Below are positions 15,641 to 21,217 of a DNA stretch of 21,217 bases, piece by piece. The position numbers and the translations under genes were made by a program. The notes beneath the pieces are model-generated. The model had not been told where the DNA came from. It worked only from the letters and a program-made list of their open reading frames with translations, and ran no database searches. Numbering within the stretch: the first letter of the stretch is position 1; the number at the start of each line of letters is the position of its first letter. This DNA is from Clostridium sp. AM33-3. Lineage in GTDB: Bacteria > Bacillota > Clostridia > Lachnospirales > Lachnospiraceae. Location: the NCBI RefSeq assembly GCF_003480315.1, contig NZ_QUIV01000038.1, positions 1 to 21,217 on the forward strand, in the 5' to 3' direction.

Positions 15641-16756
15641 TTATTCCTGACGAAGCTGACTGGCCTTATAATCCTTTGGTGACTGGCCCATAGCTTTTTT
15701 AAAGGCGGCACTGAAATAATGAGCATCATTGTAGCCGACCTGCTCTCCGATCTCCGATGTACGGTAAGATGTACACTTAAGGAGCTCACATGCACGCTCC
15801 ATGCGCACCTGGGTCAGATATTCCACAAAATTCTGCCCGGTTTCCTGCTTAAAGATCGAGCTGAAATAGCTTGGACTGACTCCGATATGTGCAGCGATCT
15901 GGTTCAGAGAAAGGTCGCTCTGGTTAAAATGCTCACGTATAAAATTCTTTGCATCCCGGATCACACTTCCGTAACGATCCTGTGAAACACTGTCTCTCGC
16001 CTGCAGTGCAATCCGGAATTCTTCCTTGAGATACTCCTTTGTCATTTCGACATTTCCTATTACCTTCGGAACCATCTGAATGTTGACAGCCTGCTCCGGA
16101 ATATCGGACAGCTCTGCCTTAATTCTTTTTAAGAATTCCTGTATACAATAGAAAATATCCATAGTCATATACTGCCGCAAAAGCAGGGACTGGTAATTAT
16201 GTTCTCCGATCGCTGCGAAATACTCCTCCACAAATGCATCACATTCATCGACAGAACCAAGCTTGAGAAAATCACTGACAAGCTTTCTGTCTACGCCCTT
16301 ATAGTCTGTCTGATCCAAAAACTCTGTGTACTTTTCATAACTGACAAAATAGCGTTCCAGAAGTCTGGACTTTTCCTGCTCCTCCAAAATTGCGTCGGCG
16401 GCCTTACGGAGGGCCTCGATCAGACCGGCGGAAGTAACCGGCTTTAACAGATAATCATTGATCCCAATCTTGATTGCTTCTTTCGCATATTCAAATTCAT
16501 TGTAGCCGCTGAGGATAATGATCTTTGTCGCAGGAAGTGCTTTTTTCACCAGCCTGCTCAGCTGCAGCCCATCCATAAACGGCATTTTAATATCCGTTAC
16601 CAAAATATCCGGCTTTGTTTTCATGATCAGCGGGTATGCATATTCCCCATCCCCTGCTTCACCGACAAATTCAAAACCATTGGCATTCCAGTCTATATGA
16701 TCCCGAATCCCACGCCGGATGATTGCCTCATCTTCTACCAGAAATACTTTTACCAT
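15641..16756 (-). CDS. YesN-type response regulator with AraC DNA-binding domain, short form
   Basis: The start is ATG 16756, preceded by GGGGGG at 8 nt; upstream in-frame residues do not belong to a receiver domain. The 371-residue protein has an N-terminal receiver domain (1-120) with acidic E8-D9, phospho-acceptor D55, S83 and K105 in LLKP. It ends in a two-unit AraC helix-turn-helix (about 265-365), with NQIAAHIGVSPSYFSSIFKQ and SEIGEQVGYNDAHYFSAAF. Between them lies the conserved linker KLVSDFLKLGS through LLLRQYMTMDIFY. Close relatives with these flanking blocks are, as I recall the family, about 520-540 residues long, with roughly 150 more residues between receiver and linker. Here EKSRLLERYFVSYEKY joins them directly. 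It may be a natural short form or an in-frame deletion near 16345-16360. Confidence 0.9.
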   Translation of the reverse strand: MVKVFLVEDEAIIRRGIRDHIDWNANGFEFVGEAGDGEYAYPLIMKTKPDILVTDIKMPFMDGLQLSRLVKKALPATKIIILSGYNEFEYAKEAIKIGINDYLLKPVTSAGLIEALRKAADAILEEQEKSRLLERYFVSYEKYTEFLDQTDYKGVDRKLVSDFLKLGSVDECDAFVEEYFAAIGEHNYQSLLLRQYMTMDIFYCIQEFLKRIKAELSDIPEQAVNIQMVPKVIGNVEMTKEYLKEEFRIALQARDSVSQDRYGSVIRDAKNFIREHFNQSDLSLNQIAAHIGVSPSYFSSIFKQETGQNFVEYLTQVRMERACELLKCTSYRTSEIGEQVGYNDAHYFSAAFKKAMGQSPKDYKASQLRQE

Positions 16757-16810
16757 ATCGTTATCCCCCCCGGATCCGCCTCTCATAAAGAACTTTAATC
16801 TATATTTATT

Positions 16811-16860
16811 AATATTAACCCATTCTGTCCAAAACCGCAAGAAAGTTTCACAATCAAGAA
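16811..16860 (-). promoter_or_regulatory. Weak promoter for the two-component genes
   Basis: On the minus strand TTGCGG is followed after 17 bp by TAATAT, in the AT-rich stretch before the response regulator gene. The strong stem-loop at 16859-16905 insulates this promoter from the upstream ABC operon. The -35 match is poor, so the exact boxes are uncertain. Confidence 0.35.
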
Positions 16861-16905
16861 AGGGCAGGCTTACCATAGTCTCTCCCCTATGGCAGCCTGC
16901 CTTTC
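16859..16905 (-). terminator. Terminator of the NitT/TauT-type ABC operon
   Basis: A long stem forms from GGCAGGCTGCCATAG and CTATGGTAAGCCTGCC (one side bulged) around GGGGAGAGA. It is followed on the minus strand by CTTTCTTG and on the plus-strand side by CTTTCTTTTC. It starts about 25 nt after the substrate-binding protein stop. Confidence 0.75.
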
Positions 16906-16929
16906 TTTTCATTTTAGCACTTCAATGAT

Positions 16930-17964
16930 TTACTGGATAAATAATGTATTGACATCCAGGGGCTCATCAATCATGCCGGACTCCAGCATAAAATCTGCGG
17001 TTTTCTGGAAGCCTTCCTTGTCATCGTCGCTGATGTCCAGGGAGAAATCGTAGTAGCCGTACATCTCTTTGACAGCTTCCTCATCCAGATCCAGTTCCTT
17101 GGCCACGATACTTATGGTCTCATCCGGATTCTCTTTCATGAAGTCTGCAATCTCCTGCTGGGATTTCTCCAGCTGCGCGATAACTTCCGGATGCTCATCA
17201 TAGAATTTCTGTGTGGTTGCTACTGCAATGATGGCATTGATAAGGCCCTCCCCATCGCTCACCTTGTGGCAGCCCTGCTTCTCTGCGTTGTAAGCAGCTG
17301 CGCCTGCCAGTAAAGCTACATCTACGCTGCCGCCGTCCAGACCGGCTTTTGCGTCCGGAATGCTCATATTCACGTAATTGACATCATCCAGGGTCATATC
17401 CGCCTGTGCCAGGTAAGATACTAACAGCTCATGCAGGTTGGTTCCGGTCGGACCTGCAATGGTCTTGCCCTTTAAGCTTTCCGGGCTGTTTAAGGTATCA
17501 TCCTTAGAATACATGCAGAATGCCTTCGGAGAACGGCTGTACATATTTAATACCTTGATATCCGCGCCGTTTGCTGCAGACAGGATCACGGAGGTTGCGC
17601 CAACTGCGTACAGAACCTGCACATCGCCAGATGCCAGCGCCTGAGTCTGGTCTGCTCCGGAAGTCAGCTCCGCGTAATCTGTGGTAATGCCCATCTCTCC
17701 GAAGTCCTTTGCAAAGATACCCTGATTCTTCTCGATGATGGTCGGTACATTCAACGGGGAGGTAACGTAGGTAAATACCAGCTTGTTCAGATCCGATTTT
17801 GCTGTCTCACTCTCCTCTGCGGTAGTTTCTTCTACAGTGGTCTCCTCTGCCACGCTCTCAGCGGCAGTGCTCTCTGCCTCAGTCTCTTTTTGGGAGCTGC
17901 CGCATCCGGTCAGGGATGATACGGTCATGCATGCCGCAAGACCCAGTGCGATCCATTTTCTCAT
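16930..17964 (-). CDS. NitT/TauT/SsuA-type substrate-binding lipoprotein
   Basis: A 344-residue ABC binding protein, last gene of a four-gene operon. The signal peptide ends in lipobox LTGC (C21). An acidic Thr/Glu/Ala linker (about 25-57) precedes the globular domain. This has the NMT1/SsuA-like features LNVPTIIEKNQGIFAKDFGE, LASGDVQVLYAVGATSVI, LKGKTIAGPTGTNLHELLV and GGSVDVALLAGAAAYNAEK. Such proteins bind small anionic or heterocyclic ligands (nitrate, taurine and other sulfonates, thiamine precursors), and the sequence does not tell which. The start follows AGGAGG. It is preceded by the ATPase gene (15-bp gap) and followed by a strong terminator. The unusual upstream partner (the H-cluster-like protein) suggests a ligand outside the well-studied set; this is inference. 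Confidence 0.9.
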   Translation of the reverse strand: MRKWIALGLAACMTVSSLTGCGSSQKETEAESTAAESVAEETTVEETTAEESETAKSDLNKLVFTYVTSPLNVPTIIEKNQGIFAKDFGEMGITTDYAELTSGADQTQALASGDVQVLYAVGATSVILSAANGADIKVLNMYSRSPKAFCMYSKDDTLNSPESLKGKTIAGPTGTNLHELLVSYLAQADMTLDDVNYVNMSIPDAKAGLDGGSVDVALLAGAAAYNAEKQGCHKVSDGEGLINAIIAVATTQKFYDEHPEVIAQLEKSQQEIADFMKENPDETISIVAKELDLDEEAVKEMYGYYDFSLDISDDDKEGFQKTADFMLESGMIDEPLDVNTLFIQ

Positions 17965-17979
17965 AATTGTGTTCCTCCT

Positions 17980-18696
17980 CTAGTTCATAAAATTTAAGTT
18001 GTTTATAATATCCCGTTTCAGGGAAATAAAACCGTCATTCAGGAGATTTCGCTCCTCTGCCGGTGTCTCCACCGGGTAAACTTTCTTCACCAGTCCTTTT
18101 TCAATGACTACGATCCGGTCTCCCAGAATCAATGCCTCATCAATGCTGTGGGTTACAAACAGGATGTTGCTGTGTTTTACCTTCTGCACCCGAAGAAGCT
18201 CTTTCTGCATCTGTTCCCTGGTGAAATAATCAAGAGCCGCAAATGGCTCATCCATCATGATAAAGTCCGGCTCGTAGGCCAGTGCCCTGGCAATGGCCGT
18301 CCGCTGCTTCATACCGCCGGAAAGCTGGGACGGATAGGCTTTCTCAAAGCCGGAAAGTCCCACGGTCCCGATCAGAGCCTGAATCTTTTCTTTATCCTGC
18401 TCCGCTTTTTTCAGGCCAAACACCACATTGTCCCAGACCGTCAGCCATGGCATCAGCCGAGGCTCTTGAAACACAAAGGCCGTCTTGTGATTTCCTTCCC
18501 ACAGAACTTCTCCGGAGTCAGCCGCCTCCAGGCCGCCAGTCAGCCGCAGAAGCGTAGTCTTGCCGCAGCCGCTCTGCCCCAGAATTACCGTGATCTGCCC
18601 CTGCGGAATATCCAGATCAATGCCATTTAAAACCGGTACATTCCGGTCTTCCACCTGATAGGATTTCCGTATATTTTTCAGTTTAATTCCAGCCAT
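17980..18696 (-). CDS. NitT/TauT/SsuB-type ABC transporter ATPase
   Basis: A 238-residue single-domain ATPase. Walker A is GQSGCGKT (40-47), the Q-loop is Q77 in FVFQEPRLMPW, the signature is LSGGMKQR (125-132), Walker B is FIMMDEPFAALD (145-156), and the switch histidine lies in FVTHSIDEAL. FQEPRLMPW with SGGMKQR is characteristic of the nitrate/sulfonate/taurine group. It energises import by the upstream permease. Its start overlaps the end of the permease gene by 14 nt, indicating coupled translation. Length is slightly under the family norm of about 250, at the C-terminus only. Confidence 0.93.
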   Translation of the reverse strand: MAGIKLKNIRKSYQVEDRNVPVLNGIDLDIPQGQITVILGQSGCGKTTLLRLTGGLEAADSGEVLWEGNHKTAFVFQEPRLMPWLTVWDNVVFGLKKAEQDKEKIQALIGTVGLSGFEKAYPSQLSGGMKQRTAIARALAYEPDFIMMDEPFAALDYFTREQMQKELLRVQKVKHSNILFVTHSIDEALILGDRIVVIEKGLVKKVYPVETPAEERNLLNDGFISLKRDIINNLNFMN

Positions 18697-19495
18697 TTTC
18701 TCCGGATCCTTTCAAAAAGATACTGATGAGCGCACCGAAGATCCGGTCCGTCACATAACCCACAACCCCAATCACCAGAATGCCCACAATAACCTTATCC
18801 GTGCGGGACATCTGCTGTGCGAAGAGGATCATATGACCCAGTCCTGTGGATGCTGCCACCATCTCCGCACCGATAATGGCGCGCCAGCTGTAACCAAGTC
18901 CAATGCGCATGCCCACCAGAATATCTGCCATGGCGTAGGGAAGCACAATACGAAAAAACTTTTGTCGCTCGGAATATTCAAACACAGTACCGACCTCCAG
19001 AAGCTTCTTGTCACAGCTGGTAAAGCCCTTTACAATATTTAAATACATCGGAAAGAACGAAGCCAGTACAATAATGACTGTCTTGGTAGTCTCCCCAATA
19101 CCGCACCACAAAATCAGAAGCGGAATCATGCTGAGAGGCGGCACGTTGCGGAAAAACTGGACTGCATGTTCATAGTAACCGGAGATTCCCGGAAACAGTG
19201 CCCGGAACATGCCAAGCACAAAGGCCAGCACAAAGGCAATAGCAAAGCCCTTCAGAACACGCAGGAAGCTGATGCCGATATCCCGTGCCAGTTCCCCACT
19301 CTGCAGCATTTTCAAAAAGCTGCGGAAAACCTTTTCCGGCGGCGGAAGAACATAGGCACTTAAAATTTCAGTCTTGCAGACCAGATACCAGATGACAAAT
19401 ACAATAACCACACCGGCCAAGGGCTGCGACCAGGATTTAATTGCTTTGTATGCTGAGGAGGCACCTGCAGTGTTTTTGCTGATTTTTTTGTTCAT
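18683..19495 (-). CDS. NitT/TauT/SsuC-type ABC transporter permease
   Basis: A 270-residue membrane protein with about six hydrophobic segments. It has the cytoplasmic EAA-type loop EVGTVFEYSERQKFFRIVLP followed by ADILVGMRIGLGYSWRAIIGAEM, the standard ATPase-docking signature of the SsuC/TauC/ThiX group. The long basic N-terminus (MNKKISKNTAG) is cytoplasmic. Its ATG overlaps the TGA of the upstream H-cluster-like gene (ATGA at 19492-19495), and it overlaps the ATPase gene by 14 nt at its 3' end. Permease, ATPase and the small upstream protein are therefore translated as one coupled block. Confidence 0.92.
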   Translation of the reverse strand: MNKKISKNTAGASSAYKAIKSWSQPLAGVVIVFVIWYLVCKTEILSAYVLPPPEKVFRSFLKMLQSGELARDIGISFLRVLKGFAIAFVLAFVLGMFRALFPGISGYYEHAVQFFRNVPPLSMIPLLILWCGIGETTKTVIIVLASFFPMYLNIVKGFTSCDKKLLEVGTVFEYSERQKFFRIVLPYAMADILVGMRIGLGYSWRAIIGAEMVAASTGLGHMILFAQQMSRTDKVIVGILVIGVVGYVTDRIFGALISIFLKGSGENGWN

Positions 19496-20190
19496 CGTAC
19501 TCCATCTCCCATGTGACAGCCCTTCGGGCAGTAAAGAAGTTCCAGAAGCAACGGCTTGCGCCCCGCATCTGCTATCACTGCTCCTATATTCTGACTTCCT
19601 GCTGTTCCAGACATCATCCTGTCTTCCGATTCACCTTCCGATGTCCTGCTTCGCTCCTCCAGATAATCCTCAATGTCTTCCCGACCGCTCAAACTCACCA
19701 CCGGCACAGAAAGTCCCGTAAAAAATCCCGGCGGGATCGGACTGGCCTCCGGTGCCGGCTCCAACGATTCTCCGAGTTCTGAAAAAAAATCCTTCCAGCT
19801 CACAAAACGGGTATGCGGCAATTCCAGCGCATTTCCCTGTTCTGCCAGGATCCGGCAGGGTGTAGTGATGATCTTCTCTCCATCTGCCAGGTCCGCCCGT
19901 GCGCTGAGTTCTCTGGCACAGTGGATCAGGATTGGCTCGATATCCGCCACCTGAATGAAAAGATTTCTTTCCTCATTGTATCGTTCTATCAGATTCACAG
20001 CCTCCGGACACCTGGCATCTGCCACCGTTCCATCTGCATGTTCCATCAGCTCCGCATACTGCTTCAGCACAATGCCGCTCCAGTCTTCCTGACAGCGCAC
20101 CTGGGTAAGCTGGTGTTCTGTTAAAATCCTTTTTAAATTCTGTTCCGATACCATACGTTCTGATACCGGGTTGATCCATAAATATGTCAA
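19492..20190 (-). CDS. Small [FeFe]-hydrogenase H-cluster-domain-like protein
   Basis: A 232-residue soluble protein, first gene of the ABC operon. Start is TTG at 20190 with GAGGAG 8 nt upstream. Three blocks line up in order with the H-cluster domain of [FeFe]-hydrogenases. RCPEAVNLIERY (60-71) matches the TSCCPAW motif, TTPCRILAE (109-117) matches MPCxxK, and LLELLYCPKGCHMGDG (215-230) matches the final CPGGCxxGGG. C61, C112, C221 and C225 would be the four [4Fe-4S] ligands. The C61-C112 spacing (51) is close to the 55 in the Clostridium pasteurianum enzyme. The proton-transfer cysteine before C61 is Arg, the second-motif Lys and the GGG are lost, and there is no ferredoxin domain. So hydrogenase activity is unlikely, and a Fe-S sensor or redox role is possible. 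Residues 145-205 are low-complexity. It is the only non-transport gene of the operon. Confidence 0.72.
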   Translation of the reverse strand: MTYLWINPVSERMVSEQNLKRILTEHQLTQVRCQEDWSGIVLKQYAELMEHADGTVADARCPEAVNLIERYNEERNLFIQVADIEPILIHCARELSARADLADGEKIITTPCRILAEQGNALELPHTRFVSWKDFFSELGESLEPAPEASPIPPGFFTGLSVPVVSLSGREDIEDYLEERSRTSEGESEDRMMSGTAGSQNIGAVIADAGRKPLLLELLYCPKGCHMGDGVR

Positions 20191-20219
20191 ATGATTCTCT
20201 CCTCGCCTTCGAGTGTTGA

Positions 20220-20233
20220 TTAGCCATTGCTAA
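20220..20233. repeat. Inverted repeat near the transcription start of the ABC operon
   Basis: TTAGC and GCTAA flank CATT, about 12-25 bp downstream of the -10 box. It could be an operator or a small 5' hairpin. No regulator gene is adjacent. Confidence 0.3.
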
Positions 20234-20245
20234 CCATCAATGAAT

Positions 20246-20274
20246 AGAATACCAAACGTGTAGGCTTTTGTCAA
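20246..20274 (-). promoter_or_regulatory. Promoter of the H-cluster-like/ABC operon
   Basis: A consensus TTGACA (20269-20274), exactly 17 bp, then TATTCT (20246-20251) on the minus strand. Transcription would start near 20239, giving a 48-nt leader before the TTG start. Confidence 0.75.
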
Positions 20275-20311
20275 ATTAATTTCACCGCCAAACCACGAAA
20301 TACATTTTTTC

Positions 20312-20791
20312 CTATCTCCTTTTCACTTCGTAGATATCTGCTCTGCGGTTCTTCAGTACCGGTACTTTCTGACGGATCTTATCCTCATAATCCAGGTCAA
20401 TGTCTGTATAGAACATACCAGCCTCGTCTCTTGCCTTTGCAATTATGGTTCCCCACGGGTCAATGACCATGCTGTGTCCGTATGCGAGGAATTCATGCTT
20501 CTGACCAATCTGATCTGCTGCCACAATGTAGCAGGCATTTTCAATGGCACGGGTCCTGAGGATGCACTCCCAATGCTCCTTGCCTGTTGCCATGGTAAAG
20601 CTGGCCGGTGTAAAGATCACCTGTGCCCCCTCCAGTGTCATGATACGGTAAAGCTCCGGAAAACTGATGAGCTTCGCGCCATTTGCTGCCGCTTCATCGA
20701 TACACTGACAGGCATACTTTACATTCGCACCTTTGTCGTTGCGGGAATCCATCTGTACTACCGCAATCCTGTATTTACGCAGATTTTCCAT
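20312..20791 (-). pseudogene. Nitrilase-superfamily hydrolase with large internal deletion
   Basis: Carbon-nitrogen hydrolases of this type are about 270-280 residues and use a Glu-Lys-Cys triad. This frame has 159. The N-terminus is normal (IAVVQMDS, then ANGAKLISFPE, with the catalytic Glu at residue 46). Directly after FPE it continues LYRIMTLEGAQVIFTPASFT, which in intact relatives follows the DxRFPE motif located after the catalytic Cys. The whole segment with the Lys and the Cys is missing. The junction TTTCCGGAG (20654-20662) encodes FPE, which occurs in both places, so the deletion fits recombination between two copies of a short repeat. The rest, to the C-terminus, is good. AAGGAG precedes the ATG, so it may still be translated, but it cannot be catalytic. 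Confidence 0.88.
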
Positions 20792-20847
20792 GGCATATCT
20801 CCTTATAAGAAAAATGAAAAATAATTTATCTTGGCATATTTATATAC

Positions 20848-20874
20848 AAAAAATCCAGACATTGCTGTCTGGAT
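20848..20874 (-). terminator. Terminator of the rRNA-tRNA transcript
   Basis: A perfect 9-bp stem ATCCAGACA / TGTCTGGAT with a 4-nt loop, followed by TTTTTT on the minus strand, lies six bases after the tRNA-Glu gene. Confidence 0.92.
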
Positions 20875-20879
20875 CAATA

Positions 20880-20951
20880 TGACCTCGCCGGGAATCGAAC
20901 CCGGGTTTACGCCGTGAGAGGGCGTCGTCTTAACCGCTTGACCACGAGGCC
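20880..20951 (-). tRNA. tRNA-Glu (anticodon CUC)
   Basis: The minus strand folds as a full cloverleaf. The acceptor is GGCCTCG / CGAGGTC with one G-U pair. The D arm is GTCAAGCGGTTAAGAC. The anticodon stem ACGCC/GGCGT encloses loop CTCTCAC (anticodon CUC, reading GAG). The T arm is CCGGG-TTCGATT-CCCGG. The discriminator is A and no CCA is encoded. It is the last gene of an rRNA operon. Confidence 0.96.
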
Positions 20952-21155
20952 TTATTAAATTTTATGGGCATGTACCCTCAAAACCACATATTGAATTTCA
21001 TCCGTTTTTCTTCGTTTTCGCGGTTATTCATAGGTCTTCGACCTATTTCATAACATTAGCTTCGCCAATGTTTCGTCCAATCCATCCAAGTCCTTATGGA
21101 AGTAAACTTCCAACGGCCTTCTCTGTCTTGTCCGAACCGCTCCCTAAACCATATT
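20952..21155 (-). other. 23S-to-tRNA-Glu spacer with three tandem hairpins, no 5S gene
   Basis: I see no 5S rRNA in this 204-nt spacer. It contains three short stem-loops in a row: 21030-21046 (ATAGGTC / GACCTAT), 21052-21072 (AACATTAGC / GCCAATGTT) and 21097-21112 (TGGAAG / CTTCCA). They are probably RNA-processing or spacing elements of the precursor. Confidence 0.6.
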
Positions 21156-21217
21156 GGATAAGCCCTCGACCTATTAGTGACAGTCAGCTGCACATGTTAC
21201 CATGCTTCCACCTCTGC
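21156..21217 (-). rRNA. 23S rRNA, 3' end (partial)
   Basis: Read on the minus strand, the window edge gives the universally conserved end of 23S rRNA: GCAGAGGTGGAAGC, then GAGCTGACT-like and ACTAATAGGTCGAGGGCTT. Only about 60 nt lie in the window. The 3' boundary near 21156 is approximate. Confidence 0.93.

Noticed and set aside
16930..19495. Specific assignment as taurine or sulfonate importer
   Set aside because: Family membership is clear but no ligand-specific residues or a desulfonation enzyme gene are present, so the substrate was left open.
20952..21155. Tandem hairpins considered as a CRISPR-like array
   Set aside because: The stems differ in sequence and spacing, with no repeated unit, and they lie in an rRNA operon spacer.

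Overview
The window looks like a chromosomal segment from a gut-type Lachnospiraceae (Clostridia; Blautia/Clostridium-cluster-XIVa-like). I infer this from strong AGGAGG ribosome binding sites, T-box control, YesM/YesN-type two-component genes, TTA-poor low-to-mid-GC coding, lipoprotein ABC binding proteins with Thr/Glu/Ala-rich linkers, and a Cys-motif/GGDEF protein typical of that family. Nearly every gene is on the minus strand; only the AraC-type regulator at 4867-5757 is on plus.

Layout, low to high coordinate: (1) 77-2011, a GGDEF-REC-HD-GYP cyclic-di-GMP enzyme with its own promoter. (2) 2219-3054, a wrecked trpB-trpA pair carrying three internal deletions, still preceded by a near-perfect tryptophan T-box leader, terminator and promoter (3096-3517). 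(3) 3514-5757, an MFS transporter divergent from an AraC-family regulator. (4) 5761-8874, a pentose-phosphate group: transaldolase, L-ribulose-5-phosphate 4-epimerase and an FGGY sugar kinase. (5) 9116-13891, a YtfQ-YtfR-YtfT-YjfF furanose-type ABC importer with an intercistronic terminator after the binding protein. (6) 14068-16756, a YesM-like histidine kinase and a shortened AraC-type response regulator that probably control the importer. (7) 16930-20190, a NitT/TauT/SsuABC-type ABC importer whose first cistron is a small protein carrying all three cysteine motifs of the [FeFe]-hydrogenase H-cluster domain. (8) 20312-20791, a nitrilase-superfamily gene with a large in-frame internal deletion. 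(9) 20880-21217, a tRNA-Glu(CUC) and the 3' end of a 23S rRNA gene, with no 5S gene between them.

How it fits together: the two-component system, importer, kinase, epimerase and transaldolase make a plausible route for taking up a furanose sugar (L-arabinofuranose is my best guess) and feeding it through L-ribulose 5-phosphate and xylulose 5-phosphate into the pentose phosphate pathway. An L-arabinose isomerase is not in the window.

The two observations I rate highest are the H-cluster-like protein as leader gene of a NitT/SsuABC operon, and a recurring pattern of internal deletions (trpB, trpB/trpA, trpA, nitrilase, possibly the response regulator). One deletion sits exactly on a 9-nt sequence that encodes a motif occurring twice in the intact family. 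The pattern could be real gene decay by short-homology recombination, or an assembly artefact; reads would decide.
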